From Qipengyuania vulgaris (lineage in GTDB: Bacteria > Pseudomonadota > Alphaproteobacteria > Sphingomonadales > Sphingomonadaceae): DNA of 64,000 bases. Below the pieces are notes generated by a model. It saw only the letters and a program-made list of their open reading frames with translations. It did no database searches and had not been told where the DNA came from. The position numbers and the translations under genes were made by a program. The stretch is from positions 1 through 64,000 of the forward strand of contig CCSI01000002.1 in assembly GCA_000756795.1 (NCBI GenBank), in the 5' to 3' direction. Position 1 is the stretch's first letter, and every line of letters begins with the position of its first letter. Below are positions 1 to 9,418 of the stretch, piece after piece.

Positions 1-381
1 CCTCCGCCGCCGCCTCCGCCGGCTCCGGTTTGCCAGCAGGGCCCGTACATCGTCTTCTTCAACTGGGACGAATCGGACATCACGCCTGAGGCAGCGACCA
101 TTCTCGACAACGCGGTTTCGGCTTACGCCAACTGCGGCACGGCTTCGGTCATGCTCGCTGGCCACACCGACACCTCGGGTTCGACGCAGTACAACATGGG
201 CCTCGCCCAGCGTCGTAACTCCTCGGTCCGCGACTATCTTACCGCTCGCGGTATTCCCGATGGTCGTATCAGCAGCGAAGCCTTCGGCGAAAGCCAGCTC
301 CGCGTGCCGACCGCCGACGGTGTTCGCGAACTGCAGAACCGTCGTGTGGAAGTCACCTATGGCCCGGGTTCGGGCATGTAA
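1..381 (+). CDS. OmpA-family protein, C-terminal part (5' end outside window)
   Basis: The frame is open from base 1, and 126 residues up to the TAA-type stop are visible. It begins inside a proline-rich hinge (PPPPPPAP) and continues as an OmpA-like peptidoglycan-binding domain: FNWDESDITPEAA, GHTDTSG, the helix region with LAQRRNSSVRDYL, and a terminal NRRVEV. The domain is known to hold the outer membrane to peptidoglycan. A proline hinge in front of it fits an OmpA porin with an N-terminal beta-barrel, which would lie to the left of the window. A strong terminator follows within 30 bases, so this is the last gene of its transcript. The family is clear; which OmpA paralogue it is cannot be decided without the N-terminus. 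Confidence 0.9.
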   Translation, partial: PPPPPPPAPVCQQGPYIVFFNWDESDITPEAATILDNAVSAYANCGTASVMLAGHTDTSGSTQYNMGLAQRRNSSVRDYLTARGIPDGRISSEAFGESQLRVPTADGVRELQNRRVEVTYGPGSGM

Positions 382-409
382 TTCACTCTCCGGAGTTGAA
401 CACCGAGAA

Positions 410-436
410 GGGGCCGGAGCAATCCGGCCCCTTTTT
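410..436 (+). terminator. Rho-independent terminator after the OmpA-family gene
   Basis: A nine-base perfect stem (410-418 with 423-431), loop GCAA, followed by five T residues. It lies 28 bases after the OmpA stop and just before sodC. Confidence 0.93.
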
Positions 437-471
437 CGTTGGTGATGCGAAACAGTCCAAGGAAACCACTC

Positions 472-999
472 ATGCGCATCGCCATACCCATTACCTTTGC
501 CGCCCTCGGTCTGACCGGATGCAGCACTCTCGACAGCATCCCCACAGAGCGGGTTGGTGAGATAAGGTTATCGTTTGCCAACGGGCTTCCCGCCGGAACG
601 GGACAACTCGTCTCGAACGGGCAGGCACTGACGCTTGCCGTCGCCGTCACCGGTTTGGAACCCGGCGAGCATGGGTTTCACCTTCATACGACGGGCCAAT
701 GCACGGCGCCCGATTTCAAGAGCGCTGGTGGTCATCTCAATCCAGCAGGTCGGGAACACGGTGCTCTCAACCCGCAAGGCAAGCATCTTGGTGACTTGCC
801 CAACCTTGTCATTGGTGCCTCGCGCAGCACCAGCACCGAAATCGATCTTGGCGCCGATACGCGGGAATTGCGCGAGACCTTGTTCGACGCCGACGGAACG
901 GCCGTCGTCGTGCACGCAGAAGCTGATGACTATCGCAGCGACCCGGCAGGCGATGCCGGGTCACGCGTAGCCTGCGGCGTTCTGAGACAGTCCAGCTAG
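472..999 (+). CDS. sodC: Superoxide dismutase, Cu/Zn type, probable lipoprotein
   Basis: The 175-residue protein converts superoxide to hydrogen peroxide and oxygen in the cell envelope. Metal ligands are visible in order: GFHLH (two histidines), GGHLNP, a further His in REHG, the aspartate of LGDLPN, and the late histidine in VVVHA. Two cysteines (TGQC and VACGV) sit where the family disulfide forms. The N-terminus has a short hydrophobic stretch ending in the lipobox LTGC (residues 15-18), so it is probably lipid-anchored. I chose the ATG at 472 because AAGGAA lies seven bases upstream and this start gives a clean lipoprotein signal; an in-frame ATG at 445 would add nine residues and spoil it. 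The next gene converges on it with a ten-base gap. Confidence 0.92.
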   Translation: MRIAIPITFAALGLTGCSTLDSIPTERVGEIRLSFANGLPAGTGQLVSNGQALTLAVAVTGLEPGEHGFHLHTTGQCTAPDFKSAGGHLNPAGREHGALNPQGKHLGDLPNLVIGASRSTSTEIDLGADTRELRETLFDADGTAVVVHAEADDYRSDPAGDAGSRVACGVLRQSS

Positions 1000-1009
1000 G
1001 GAAGCTGGC

Positions 1010-2623
1010 TCAGACCTTCTCCCCAGCAGCCCGCGCGCGCTCCACAACACTGGCCCCAGCTGCAGGCACCAGCTTGATAGCCAGCAGAAGCAGCACCAGT
1101 CCGACGGGTACCGCCACCAGAGTCGATAGCACGCCCATCGACAAGTCATCGCCATTCGTGGCCGAAACGTAGCCCGCCATGAACGGGCCGAGGCCTAGGC
1201 CGATGAGGGTCGTCGAAAGGAAGAAGGTCGCGGTCGCCAATCCGCGCATGCGCGGCAATACCAGTGCCTGGCTGCTCGCCGCCGCTGCTCCCAGGGCCGC
1301 TGCCGAGAACATGTTGGCGAAGAAGCTCGCGATATAGAACACCGTGAGTTCTGGCGTCGTGTAAGCCACCCAGATGGCCGGGATGGGAGCGAGCAGTCCG
1401 AAGAGCACGACATAGAGCCGCCCCTCAGGTCGGCGCTCGAGCAGGAAGTCGGCCATTCTTCCGCCGAGGATTACTCCCAGGAAACCAGCCACTGCCGCCG
1501 GCGCGCCGAGGAACCAGCCAAGGTCAGATTTGTCGGCGCCCAGCGCGCGCTCCGCATAGGGTGCGCCCCAATAGGATCCGGCGTAGGCCATGAAGGCCAC
1601 CATTCCATATCCGAGGATTACAGTAAGGAAGGCGGGCGACCCCCATGTCAGGCGGAAGGTCGGCAGGTCGCGCGCCTTGAGCCCCATCGCCCAGCTGTAA
1701 ACCGCATAATATCCGATACCGAGGAACAGCCACTGGTCCGAAACAAGCCCGGGCAGAAGTGAAGCGCTCGCAGGTGCGATTTGGGTCATCACCCACGCGA
1801 GGATAGCGAAGCCGACCAGCCCAGCCAGGTTGACCAGCAAGGCTCCGGTTCCGCGCGAGGCGGCTCCGAAAATCGTGAACGGCGGGATGACCTGGAAAAG
1901 CTCTCGCAAAAAGCCGCGGAAGGGTTCCGGGTCCTCGGGCGTTGGAATCCCGTCGATCTCACCGCGGATCGGCTCGCGAAGGCTGATAACCCAAATCGCA
2001 AGCAAGATGCCCGGGATGCCAACCGCGAGGAAGGCTGCCTGCCAACCGGCGAGACCAAGCGGTCCGCCACCCGGATAGGCCTCGTTCCAAGCCTCGACCA
2101 CCATCGCGCCAATAAGGAGCGAGATACCGCCACCTATATACAGGCCGGAGGAATAGATCGCCAAGGCCGTCGCGCGCAGGCGGGCGGGGAACCAGTCGGA
2201 AATGAGTGAATAGGCCGAGGGGCTGGCCGTCGCTTCGCCAACGCCAACGCCGATCCGGGCGAAGGTGAGCATAGCCGTATTCTTCGCAAAGCCCGAAAGC
2301 GCAGTCATCGTCGACCATAGCGTCAAGCCGATCGCCATGAGGCGCACGCGCTTCCAGCTGTCCGCCAGCCTGCCCAGCGGGATGCCGAAAAGCGCGTAGA
2401 AAACCGCAAAGGCCGTCCCGTATAGGAAGCCGAGATAGTCGTCCTCGACCCCGAGGTCGGCCTTGATGTCGTTTGCCAGGATCGACAAGATCTGCCGATC
2501 GATGAAATTGAGCATGTAGACGACGACAAGGACGCCAAGGGCATACCAGCTGTAGGCCGGCACTTTCGCTTCCACGCCCTCCACTGGTGTCTGTTCGGTT
2601 TCGGCGGGCGTCGTCTGTGTCAA
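1010..2623 (-). CDS. MFS transporter, spinster-like
   Basis: A 537-residue multi-spanning membrane protein of the major facilitator superfamily. After a polar N-terminus of about 25 residues comes helix 1 (YMLNFIDRQILSILA), a motif typical of the spinster/hexuronate-like group. The loop between helices 2 and 3 carries GIPLGRLADSWKR, the MFS motif A, and RIGVGVGEATASPSA follows. The middle is longer than usual (residues about 220-330) with extra hydrophobic segments. The substrate cannot be read from sequence. The start is TTG, four bases after the queC stop, with GGAG seven bases upstream inside the end of queC, so it is probably co-transcribed and coupled with queC. That neighbour alone is not evidence for a queuosine-related substrate. 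Confidence 0.85.
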   Translation of the reverse strand: MTQTTPAETEQTPVEGVEAKVPAYSWYALGVLVVVYMLNFIDRQILSILANDIKADLGVEDDYLGFLYGTAFAVFYALFGIPLGRLADSWKRVRLMAIGLTLWSTMTALSGFAKNTAMLTFARIGVGVGEATASPSAYSLISDWFPARLRATALAIYSSGLYIGGGISLLIGAMVVEAWNEAYPGGGPLGLAGWQAAFLAVGIPGILLAIWVISLREPIRGEIDGIPTPEDPEPFRGFLRELFQVIPPFTIFGAASRGTGALLVNLAGLVGFAILAWVMTQIAPASASLLPGLVSDQWLFLGIGYYAVYSWAMGLKARDLPTFRLTWGSPAFLTVILGYGMVAFMAYAGSYWGAPYAERALGADKSDLGWFLGAPAAVAGFLGVILGGRMADFLLERRPEGRLYVVLFGLLAPIPAIWVAYTTPELTVFYIASFFANMFSAAALGAAAASSQALVLPRMRGLATATFFLSTTLIGLGLGPFMAGYVSATNGDDLSMGVLSTLVAVPVGLVLLLLAIKLVPAAGASVVERARAAGEKV

Positions 2624-2627
2624 ATCA

Positions 2628-3344
2628 CTACTCCGTCAGGGCAGGTGCGTCCTTGGAATAGGCACTGGTATCGACTAGTCCCGCGTCTTCAAACCCTTTT
2701 CGGCGCAGGCGGCAGGAATCGCATGCGCCGCAGGCCAATCCATCTGCTGTCGGGTCATAGCAGGACCAGCTCCACGCGGGGTCCAGACCGAGCCGATGAC
2801 ACTCGCGGGCGATATCCGCCTTGCTCATGTGCTGCAGCGGTGCATGGATGGTGAAAGGCGCACCCTCTACGCCCTGCTTGGTTCCAAGACGCGCTGTCTC
2901 GGCGAAGCTGGCGATGAATTCGGGCCGGCAATCGGGATAGCCCGAATAATCGAGCGCGTTCACTCCGATGAAGATGTCCCTCGAAGCCGATGTCTCGGCG
3001 AAGGCCGTCGTAAGTGCGAGAAAGACGAGGTTGCGCGCCGGGACATAGGTCACCGGTATATCATCGCCCACGCCATCCTTCGGCACATCGATATCGGCAG
3101 TGAGCGCCGAGCCGCCAAACTTGCGCAAATCGAGCGGCAATTCGACGTGGCGCGCCACCTCCAGCTTCTCCGCAATGACGCGCGCCGATTCCAGCTCGCG
3201 CACGTGGCGCTGGCCGTAATCTATGGTGAGCGCATGCACCTCATGGCCCCGTTCACGCGCCAAGGCGGCGGTGACCATCGAATCGAGACCGCCCGAAAGA
3301 AGGACGACGGCAGGACCGGAGTTAGCAGAATTCGTTTCGCTCAT
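2628..3344 (-). CDS. queC: 7-cyano-7-deazaguanine synthase
   Basis: QueC turns 7-carboxy-7-deazaguanine into preQ0 with ammonia and ATP, a step in making queuosine for tRNA. The N-terminal PP-loop SGGLDS that binds ATP is present near residue 17, followed by DYGQRH. The C-terminal zinc site is complete (WSWSCYDPT, then CGACDSCRLRRKGF). Length, 238 residues, is normal. The ATG at 3344 is preferred over the upstream in-frame TTG at 3353 because the extra residues have no family counterpart. No other queuosine gene is in the window. Confidence 0.95.
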   Translation of the reverse strand: MSETNSANSGPAVVLLSGGLDSMVTAALARERGHEVHALTIDYGQRHVRELESARVIAEKLEVARHVELPLDLRKFGGSALTADIDVPKDGVGDDIPVTYVPARNLVFLALTTAFAETSASRDIFIGVNALDYSGYPDCRPEFIASFAETARLGTKQGVEGAPFTIHAPLQHMSKADIARECHRLGLDPAWSWSCYDPTADGLACGACDSCRLRRKGFEDAGLVDTSAYSKDAPALTE

Positions 3345-3381
3345 GCGGCGCAATTATGCGCTCGCAAGGAAAGGAGCAAGA

Positions 3382-3798
3382 CTAGCGGCAGCGTCCTGTA
3401 TGTCGCGCTTCGGCAGAGAACTGGAACGGGCGACCATCGACAATGCCTTGGCTGTCGATCTGGACGAGACCATTGCCTTCCTTGCGAATGCTGGTTCGGC
3501 CATACCCGTTGCCGCGACAGGTGTACTGCACAGTGACTTCGTTCTTGCCGTCTTCGACCACAAAACGGTTACAACCGCTTTCGTTGTGCCGAAGCTGGAT
3601 GAGTTCACGGCCGCTTCGCACGCATATAGCGCGCGGACTGGCGCCATCGCGATAGCGCAATTCCCAACCGCCCTTATCGAGCGAATCAAGCATTGCGAGC
3701 GAGCCTTGCGCAAGCGCAGCGCCGCCCAGGAGAACGGCTGGCAGGCCTGCAGCAAGGGCTGCTGTGCGGCTAAGCTTACGATTCGGCATCGGTTTCAT
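3382..3798 (-). CDS. Small exported protein, DUF3617-like
   Basis: A 138-residue protein with an N-terminal signal sequence (basic start, then a hydrophobic Ala/Leu/Gly core ending ALAQG around residue 32). The mature part contains GGWELRYRDG, a conserved pair of cysteines (CVRSG and SGCNRF) and YTCRGNGYGR, with a final cysteine near the C-terminus (GRCR). The GWE-plus-cysteine layout resembles DUF3617 proteins, which are small periplasmic proteins of unknown function common in sphingomonads. It lies between queC and hslO on the same strand with gaps of 37 and 109 bases. No role can be assigned. Confidence 0.75.
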   Translation of the reverse strand: MKPMPNRKLSRTAALAAGLPAVLLGGAALAQGSLAMLDSLDKGGWELRYRDGASPRAICVRSGRELIQLRHNESGCNRFVVEDGKNEVTVQYTCRGNGYGRTSIRKEGNGLVQIDSQGIVDGRPFQFSAEARHTGRCR

Positions 3799-3907
3799 GT
3801 CTCGACTTTTACCACATCCGAGAGCCGGATGATTTACTGCATATGGTATATTTCGACGATGAACCGTTCTGGAACAGCGCCGAATTGCAATATTCGCACC
3901 GGTGGCC

Positions 3908-4831
3908 TTATGCCTCGATAGGAAACTTGCGGCTGCAGAACGCGCAATCGACTACAATCTTTCCCTCGTTGTCGCGCATTTCTACGCGGTCCTCTTCCGG
4001 GAATTTCGCCAAGACTTCCTGATAATGCTCGATCGAACAGCGGCAGCCTCTCTCGATGGATGCGCCGCCTTCGATGCGAACCTCCTCTTCCTCGTGAAAC
4101 AGGCGCCAGACAATCGCTTCGAGCGAAAGCTCTGGGTCGACCAATTCGTCGTGTTTCACCGTCCCGCCGAGAATGGCAACGTGCTCCCATTCAGGGTGAT
4201 CGAGCCTCGCGTGAAGGCGCTCACGGCCCTCCTCGCCGTCGGGCAGGTGCTGGATGAGCATGCCGGCGGCAAGGCATTTGCCCCCATCCGAACGCACGGC
4301 CGTGCGAATGAGTGTGGGGACCTGCTCCGACTGGAAAAAATAGGTTTCGCAGGCTTGCGCCAGAGTTTCGCCTTCGAGTGGCACGATGCCTTGATAGCGG
4401 CCCTTGCCCTTTGCAACGTCGAAGGTGATGGCAAGGTAGCCTTTGCCGAACAGCGCGAAGAGCGAGGGGTTCGCGCCCAGTTCGGCCAGCTTGCTCGCGT
4501 CGAAATCGACATAGCCTCGCAATTCCCCGCTGCGATAATCGCATACCAGCAGGTTCACAGCTCCTGCCTCGGTTTGCGCCTGCATCGTTACTTGCGAGCC
4601 GTCATCCTTGAGCAAAGACCCCATCAGGGTCACAAGCACCAGCGCTTCGGCAAGCAGGTGGGTAATCGGCGCGGGATAATCATGCGCGCCAAGGATTTCA
4701 TCAAGCGCCGTGTCGAGGCGCACGATGCGCCCGCGCGTGTCGCGCGAGGGGATGGTGAAGCCCAGCGTGCGGCCGGAATAGGTTTCTGCAGTCTCGGTCA
4801 TGCGCGCCATATGGGAAGGCGCTGTGCCCAT
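3908..4831 (-). CDS. hslO: Redox-regulated chaperone Hsp33
   Basis: Hsp33 is a cytosolic holdase that becomes active when its zinc cysteines are oxidised. The four cysteines are present as CxC (ERGCRCS) and CxxC (DCAFCS) in the last 60 residues. The N-terminal domain shows LGFTIPSRDTRGR, APITHLLAEAL and GAVNLLVCDYRSGELRGY, as in alphaproteobacterial Hsp33. It follows argF by 14 bases; argD-argF-hslO is a recurrent alphaproteobacterial gene order. The start is uncertain: ATG codons at 4831, 4810 and 4801 are all in frame and none has a strong ribosome binding site. Homology would fit any of them. Confidence 0.93.
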   Translation of the reverse strand: MGTAPSHMARMTETAETYSGRTLGFTIPSRDTRGRIVRLDTALDEILGAHDYPAPITHLLAEALVLVTLMGSLLKDDGSQVTMQAQTEAGAVNLLVCDYRSGELRGYVDFDASKLAELGANPSLFALFGKGYLAITFDVAKGKGRYQGIVPLEGETLAQACETYFFQSEQVPTLIRTAVRSDGGKCLAAGMLIQHLPDGEEGRERLHARLDHPEWEHVAILGGTVKHDELVDPELSLEAIVWRLFHEEEEVRIEGGASIERGCRCSIEHYQEVLAKFPEEDRVEMRDNEGKIVVDCAFCSRKFPIEA

Positions 4832-4845
4832 TTACAGGGGCGAAA

Positions 4846-5811
4846 TCAGGGCGCGATTTTTCCGAAGCACCAGAGCAGGACCGACTTCTGCGCATGGATG
4901 CGGTTTTCCGCCTCGTCGAAGACCACCGACTGTGGTCCCTCGAACACTTCCTCTGTCACCTCGTCACCGACATGGGCGGGCAGGCAGTGGAGAAACTTCG
5001 CATCCGGCTTCGCGAGCCCCATCAGTTTCGAGCCGACCTGGAAGGGCGCCATAGCCGCAATCTTGTTGTGGGCATGGTCCTGTCCCATCGACACCCATGT
5101 GTCGGTGACGATGATATCGGCCCCGCGCGCTGCTTCGTCGGCATCGTGCGTCAGCGTGACATTCGCGCCGCCCTTGCGGGCCATCTCGACAAATTCGCTT
5201 TCCGGTTCGTAGCCCTTCGGCACGCCGACACGGACATTGAACTTGAAGATGCCCGCCGCCTCGAGAATCGAGTGCAGCACGTTGTTGCCGTCACCCAGCC
5301 ACGCGACTTCGAGGCCCGGCAGCGCCTTGCCATGCTCGACCATGGTCAGGAGGTCGGCAACGATCTGGCAGGGATGGGAGCGGTCGGTCAGGCCGTTGAT
5401 GACCGGGACATGGGCATGATGCGCCAGTTCTTCCGCCTTGGCGTGGTCGTCGGTGCGAATCATGATGGCATCGACCATCCGGCTGAGCACTCGGGCCGTG
5501 TCGGCGATGCTTTCGCCGCGGCCCAGCTGGCTCGTTCCCGAATCGAGGATGAGCGTCGAGCCACCCAGCTGGCGCATGCCGACATCGAAGCTGACGCGCG
5601 TTCGGGTCGAGTTCTTTTCGAAGATCATCCCGAGCACGTGCCCTGCGAGCGGCGCGTCGGAGTCGGCTTTGCCCTTCGGCCAGCCCCTGCGCGCAGCCTT
5701 CCGGTCCTGCGCATCGGCAAGCATGGCGGCAATCGCGTCCCCGCCCGCATCCGACAGGTCGAGGAAGCTCCTCACCACCGGGGCCAGGTCGAGCGCGTCG
5801 CCGCCAGCCAT
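4846..5811 (-). CDS. argF: Ornithine carbamoyltransferase
   Basis: The enzyme joins ornithine and carbamoyl phosphate to make citrulline in arginine synthesis. The carbamoyl-phosphate loop STRTR (in [12 protein letters not shown]), HPCQ, the ornithine-side SMG (WVSMGQD) and HCLPAH are all present. In the last motif the usual HCLPAHRG reads [11 protein letters not shown], a modest variation. Length is 321 residues. The ATG at 5811 is five bases after the argD stop, so the genes are co-transcribed; a TTG immediately upstream (5814) is less likely. Confidence 0.95.
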   Translation of the reverse strand: MAGGDALDLAPVVRSFLDLSDAGGDAIAAMLADAQDRKAARRGWPKGKADSDAPLAGHVLGMIFEKNSTRTRVSFDVGMRQLGGSTLILDSGTSQLGRGESIADTARVLSRMVDAIMIRTDDHAKAEELAHHAHVPVINGLTDRSHPCQIVADLLTMVEHGKALPGLEVAWLGDGNNVLHSILEAAGIFKFNVRVGVPKGYEPESEFVEMARKGGANVTLTHDADEAARGADIIVTDTWVSMGQDHAHNKIAAMAPFQVGSKLMGLAKPDAKFLHCLPAHVGDEVTEEVFEGPQSVVFDEAENRIHAQKSVLLWCFGKIAP

Positions 5812-5816
5812 CAAAG

Positions 5817-7001
5817 TTACGCCGCTTCGAAGCTCGCCGCGCCGGCGGAGAGCTTGTCGAAGAATTCGTCGAATTCGGCATCACTTGCCACCAGTGGGGG
5901 AAGGACGCGCAAGGTCTGGTCGCCCGCTGCCACGGTGAGCAGCTGGTGGTTGTCGCGCAGGTGCACGAAGAAGGGCCGGCTTTCGACCTTCATGCGGATG
6001 CCGAGCATCAGGCCCTTGCCGCGCACGAAGTCGAACAGCTCGGGATAGTTGCCGATGAACTGTTCGAGACGGCTGCGCAGACGTTCGCCCTTTTCGGTCA
6101 CTTCGGCGAGGAATTCGTCATTGGCGACCGCATCCATCACCGCCATGCCCGCAGCCATGGCGAGCGGGTTGCCGCCATAGGTCGAGCCATGCGTGCCGAA
6201 GCCCATGCCGCGGGCCGCCTTCTCGGTGGCGAGGCATGCACCGAAGGGGAAGCCGCCACCGATACCCTTGGCGCTCGCCATGATGTCGGGTTCGATCCCG
6301 TAATGCTCATACGCATAGAGCTTACCGGTACGCGCGACGCCGCACTGGACCTCGTCGAACACCAGCATGAGGTCGTGCTCGTCGCACAGCGCCTTGAGAC
6401 CATGGATGAATTCGTCCGACGCCGGGCGGATGCCGCCCTCGCCCTGGATCGGCTCGACGAGGAAACCGGCGGTCTTGTCGCTGACCAAGGCCTTGGCGCT
6501 TTCGAGATTGTCGAACTCGGCATACTGGAACCCGGCAAGCATCGGATAAAAACCCTTATGCATCTTCTCCTGGTTCGAGGCGCTGATGGTGGCCATCGTG
6601 CGGCCGTGGAAGGCGTTGGTGAAGGTAATCAGCTCGGTGCGGTTCGAATCGCCGTCCTCGTGCTGGTGATAGGCGCGCGCGGTCTTGATTGCGCATTCGA
6701 CCGCCTCGGCGCCCGAGTTGGTGAAGAAAACCGTGTCGGCGAAAGTCTTGTCGACGAGCCGCTGGGCCAGCGCTTCACCCTGCGGGCTGCCATAGAGGTT
6801 CGAGACATGCATCAGCGTCTCGGCCTGCTTTTGAATGGCCTTGATGAGGCCTTCATGGCTGTGACCGAGCAGGTTCACTGCAATACCACTGGCAAAGTCG
6901 AGATAGCGCGTGCCGTCTTCGTCGATCAGGTGGCAGTGGTCACCCTTTACGGGACGCACGCCGCAGCGGGGATAGACGGGCATCAGCGGGCTTATCGACA
7001 T
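5817..7001 (-). CDS. argD: Acetylornithine aminotransferase, class III PLP enzyme
   Basis: ArgD moves an amino group from glutamate to N-acetylglutamate semialdehyde in arginine synthesis and often also serves as succinyl-diaminopimelate aminotransferase. Motifs visible are [12 protein letters not shown], the PLP aspartate region LVFDEVQCG, and the Schiff-base lysine in [10 protein letters not shown]. The protein has 394 residues. The ATG at 7001 is chosen because AGGAG lies upstream; an in-frame TTG at 7034 would add 11 residues with no family match. It is the first gene of argD-argF-hslO. Confidence 0.94.
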   Translation of the reverse strand: MSISPLMPVYPRCGVRPVKGDHCHLIDEDGTRYLDFASGIAVNLLGHSHEGLIKAIQKQAETLMHVSNLYGSPQGEALAQRLVDKTFADTVFFTNSGAEAVECAIKTARAYHQHEDGDSNRTELITFTNAFHGRTMATISASNQEKMHKGFYPMLAGFQYAEFDNLESAKALVSDKTAGFLVEPIQGEGGIRPASDEFIHGLKALCDEHDLMLVFDEVQCGVARTGKLYAYEHYGIEPDIMASAKGIGGGFPFGACLATEKAARGMGFGTHGSTYGGNPLAMAAGMAVMDAVANDEFLAEVTEKGERLRSRLEQFIGNYPELFDFVRGKGLMLGIRMKVESRPFFVHLRDNHQLLTVAAGDQTLRVLPPLVASDAEFDEFFDKLSAGAASFEAA

Positions 7002-7134
7002 TTTCGGGTACTCTCCTCGGGAATTGAAAGACAAATGGCGGCCCCGGATATGGGAGCCGCCATCTGCGTGTTTACCAGCGATCTATTCCTTCGCAGCGCT
7101 TTGGTCAAACGGTGCGAGAGGGTTGGTCTATGCC

Positions 7135-7914
7135 TTACTCGGCAGGGACCAGATTGACCGCGGAATACTTGCCGCGTCGGTCGACTTCGAGGTCGAACTC
7201 GTAACGCTCGCCCTCGTTGATCTGGCTGAGGCCCGAACGCTCGACAGCGCTGATGTGCACGAATGCATCGGGCTGTCCATCGTCACGGGTGAGGAAGCCG
7301 AAGCCCTTCATCGAGTTGAAGAACTTGACCGTCCCGGTCGCCTTTTCGCCGGTCAGCTCACGGCGCGGCGCTTCGCTCTTCGATTCGACAGCAATAACGT
7401 CGCCGACGATCTGCAGGTCCTGAGCCGAAACCTTGCCGCCACGGTCGACGAGGTTGAATTCGAGTTCCTGACCTTCGGCAAGGCCTTCGAGACCCGCACG
7501 CTCGACAGCGCTGATGTGGACGAAGATGTCTTCGCCGCCGGTTTCCTGCTGGATGAAGCCGAAGCCCTTCTGGCTGTTGAAGAACTTCACTGTGCCTTTG
7601 CCGGTGCCAACAACTTGGGCGGGCATGCGGTTGCCACCGCCGCCACCGCCACCACGCGGACCGCCGCCGAAGCCGCCTCCGCCACGGTTGCCGCCGCCGC
7701 CGAAGCCGCCGCCACCGCCGCGGTTTCCGCCGCCGTAACCACCACGGTCACCGCCGCCGAAGCCACCGCGATCGCCGCCGCCGAAACCGCCACGGTCGCC
7801 GCCGCCGAAGCCGCCGCCGAAATCACCCGGAGGACCGCCGAACGGATCGTAGTCTTCGCCGATATTGTCGCGCTTGTCCCGTCCGCGACCCCGCCGCCCT
7901 TTGTCGTAACCCAT
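7135..7914 (-). CDS. Cold-shock protein with two CSD domains and a glycine-rich N-terminus
   Basis: A 259-residue single-strand nucleic-acid-binding protein. Residues about 1-25 are basic and acidic ([10 protein letters not shown]). Residues about 26-96 are almost all Gly with Phe, Asp, Arg and Asn, including three copies of FGGGDRGG. Two complete cold-shock domains follow at about 104-170 and 190-255, each with the RNP-1 motif KGFGF (NSQKGFGFI and NSMKGFGFL) and RNP-2 FVHIS. Double-CSD proteins are common in alphaproteobacteria; a long RGG-like tail placed in front is less so. The start at 7914 gives a natural basic N-terminus, although an in-frame ATG lies at 7965; neither has a strong ribosome binding site. 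The role is probably as an RNA chaperone. Confidence 0.88.
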   Translation of the reverse strand: MGYDKGRRGRGRDKRDNIGEDYDPFGGPPGDFGGGFGGGDRGGFGGGDRGGFGGGDRGGYGGGNRGGGGGFGGGGNRGGGGFGGGPRGGGGGGGNRMPAQVVGTGKGTVKFFNSQKGFGFIQQETGGEDIFVHISAVERAGLEGLAEGQELEFNLVDRGGKVSAQDLQIVGDVIAVESKSEAPRRELTGEKATGTVKFFNSMKGFGFLTRDDGQPDAFVHISAVERSGLSQINEGERYEFDLEVDRRGKYSAVNLVPAE

Positions 7915-8095
7915 AAGTCGTAAAATACCTTGTCGCGCAGCCCGGGTAATCGCGAGCGCCGACACGTGGGCCGCAAGGCGTGCCTGGCGCGTGCGGGCAT
8001 GAGATTTTAGTAAAATCCTCCCGCATCAATTCAGTGCATAGCGCGAAAATCCGCCTCATGCGAATAATTTAGCGCGAAGCCCTCCACTGGCGCAC

Positions 8096-8108
8096 AAATG
8101 TGACATTT
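8096..8108. promoter_or_regulatory. Inverted repeat upstream of terC
   Basis: A perfect six-base inverted repeat around a single G (AAATGT, G, ACATTT) in the 260-base divergent gap between the cold-shock gene and terC. It could be an operator for either gene. Nothing else in this gap is recognisable to me. Confidence 0.35.
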
Positions 8109-8174
8109 TCGCATGGCGCATTTGCCTGCGGTTTCGCTTGTCAGGACGCGCCCGACTTGGCATCGCTTCCCGCT

Positions 8175-8987
8175 ATGGACTACCTGATAACGCTGTTCTC
8201 CGACCCGGCGGCCTGGCTTGCGCTGCTTACGCTCATCATGCTCGAGGTCATCCTCGGGGTCGACAACCTCATTTTCATCGCCATCCTGTCGAACAAGCTG
8301 CCCGAACACCAGCAGCAACGGGCGAGGCGCATCGGCCTGTCGCTGGCGCTCATCATGCGTATCGGCATGCTGATGCTCATCGGCTGGCTGGTCACCTTGC
8401 AGACGCCCCTGTTCGACCTTGGCATCGAGGGGCAACCCGGGCCTTATGGTGAGCCGACCTTCGAAACGGCGTTCTCGGGGCGCGACCTCATCCTGCTCGC
8501 GGGCGGCCTCTTCCTGCTGTGGAAGGCGACGAAGGAGATTCACCACTCGATGGAGCCGGAAGACAATTCGGGCGACCTGCTCGACAAGACGCCCGGTACG
8601 GCCGATGCGATCAAGGCGACTTTCGGCGCTGTCATTGCGCAAATCGTCGCCATCGACCTCGTTTTCTCGGTCGATTCGATTCTCACCGCGGTAGGCATGA
8701 CCGACGAGATTCCCATCATGGTCATCGCCGTGGTCATCACCGTCGGCATCATGATGGTTGCCGCCGACCCGCTGGCGAAGTTTATCGAGAAGAATCCGAC
8801 GCTGGTGATGCTGGCGCTGGCCTTCCTCGTCATGATCGGCCTCGTACTGATTGCCGACGGCTTCGGCTTCCATGTGCCCAAGGGTTACATCTACGTCGCG
8901 ATGGGCTTCTCGGTCGGGGTGGAAATTCTCAACATGGTCCAGCGCAAGAAGCGCGTGCCGCCAGCCGCCGAAGGAGCCGAGGCATGA
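8175..8987 (+). CDS. TerC family integral membrane protein
   Basis: A 270-residue membrane protein of the TerC/YkoY/Alx family, linked in other bacteria to tellurite resistance and metal (especially Mn) export. The two family signatures with membrane-embedded acidic residues are present: LEVILGVDNLIF near residue 25 and IDLVFSVDSILTAVGMTDEI near residue 165. About seven hydrophobic segments can be counted. The ATG at 8175 is chosen because the family begins close to it; the longer frame from 8100 would add a non-hydrophobic stretch. The stop overlaps the start of the next gene by four bases (ATGA), so the two are translationally coupled. Confidence 0.9.
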   Translation: MDYLITLFSDPAAWLALLTLIMLEVILGVDNLIFIAILSNKLPEHQQQRARRIGLSLALIMRIGMLMLIGWLVTLQTPLFDLGIEGQPGPYGEPTFETAFSGRDLILLAGGLFLLWKATKEIHHSMEPEDNSGDLLDKTPGTADAIKATFGAVIAQIVAIDLVFSVDSILTAVGMTDEIPIMVIAVVITVGIMMVAADPLAKFIEKNPTLVMLALAFLVMIGLVLIADGFGFHVPKGYIYVAMGFSVGVEILNMVQRKKRVPPAAEGAEA

Positions 8988-9418
8988 GCGAATTCAAGCA
9001 ATTGACCGACAGCCTGTGGGCATCGCCGCAGATCACTGTCGAGGATGTCGCGCGAGCCAAGGCTGAAGGCTTCACCCATATCATTTGCAACCGCCCCGAC
9101 GACGAGGCGCCCGGTCAGCCGAGCGCGCTGGAAATCGGCAGCGCTGCAAAACAGCACGGGATGGGCTTTACGTCGGTCCCGGTAAGCTCGGCCGGGTTCA
9201 GCCTGCCGCAGGTCGACGCCATGCAGGATGCGCTGGCGAAGGGCGGCGAGAAGGTACTCGCCTATTGCCGCTCGGGCACGCGCTCGACTCTGCTGTGGGC
9301 TTTGGCGCAGGCCAAGGCGGGGGCAGACCTCGAAGATATCGACCGCCGGGCCGTCGCCGCAGGCTACAACACCTCGGCCATCCGCCCGACGATGGAAATG
9401 CTCGCCAAGGGTGAGTAA
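8984..9418 (+). CDS. TIGR01244-type sulfurtransferase/phosphatase domain protein
   Basis: A 144-residue protein resembling the beta-lactamase-hydrolase-like (BLH) N-terminal domain, a dual-specificity phosphatase or rhodanese-like fold. It shows the typical opening FKQLTDSLWASPQ, then HIICNRPDDEAPGQPS, and the catalytic loop AYCRSGTRS with its cysteine near residue 93. In other alphaproteobacteria members act with sulfide-oxidising persulfide dioxygenases. Here it is coupled to terC: AAGGAG lies seven bases before an ATG that overlaps the terC stop. The reaction in this setting is unknown. It ends base-to-base against the convergent amidohydrolase. Confidence 0.85.
   Translation: MSEFKQLTDSLWASPQITVEDVARAKAEGFTHIICNRPDDEAPGQPSALEIGSAAKQHGMGFTSVPVSSAGFSLPQVDAMQDALAKGGEKVLAYCRSGTRSTLLWALAQAKAGADLEDIDRRAVAAGYNTSAIRPTMEMLAKGE

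Noticed and set aside
5946..7157. A 403-codon plus-strand frame opposite argD
   Set aside because: Shadow of argD; no ribosome binding site and no recognisable domain.
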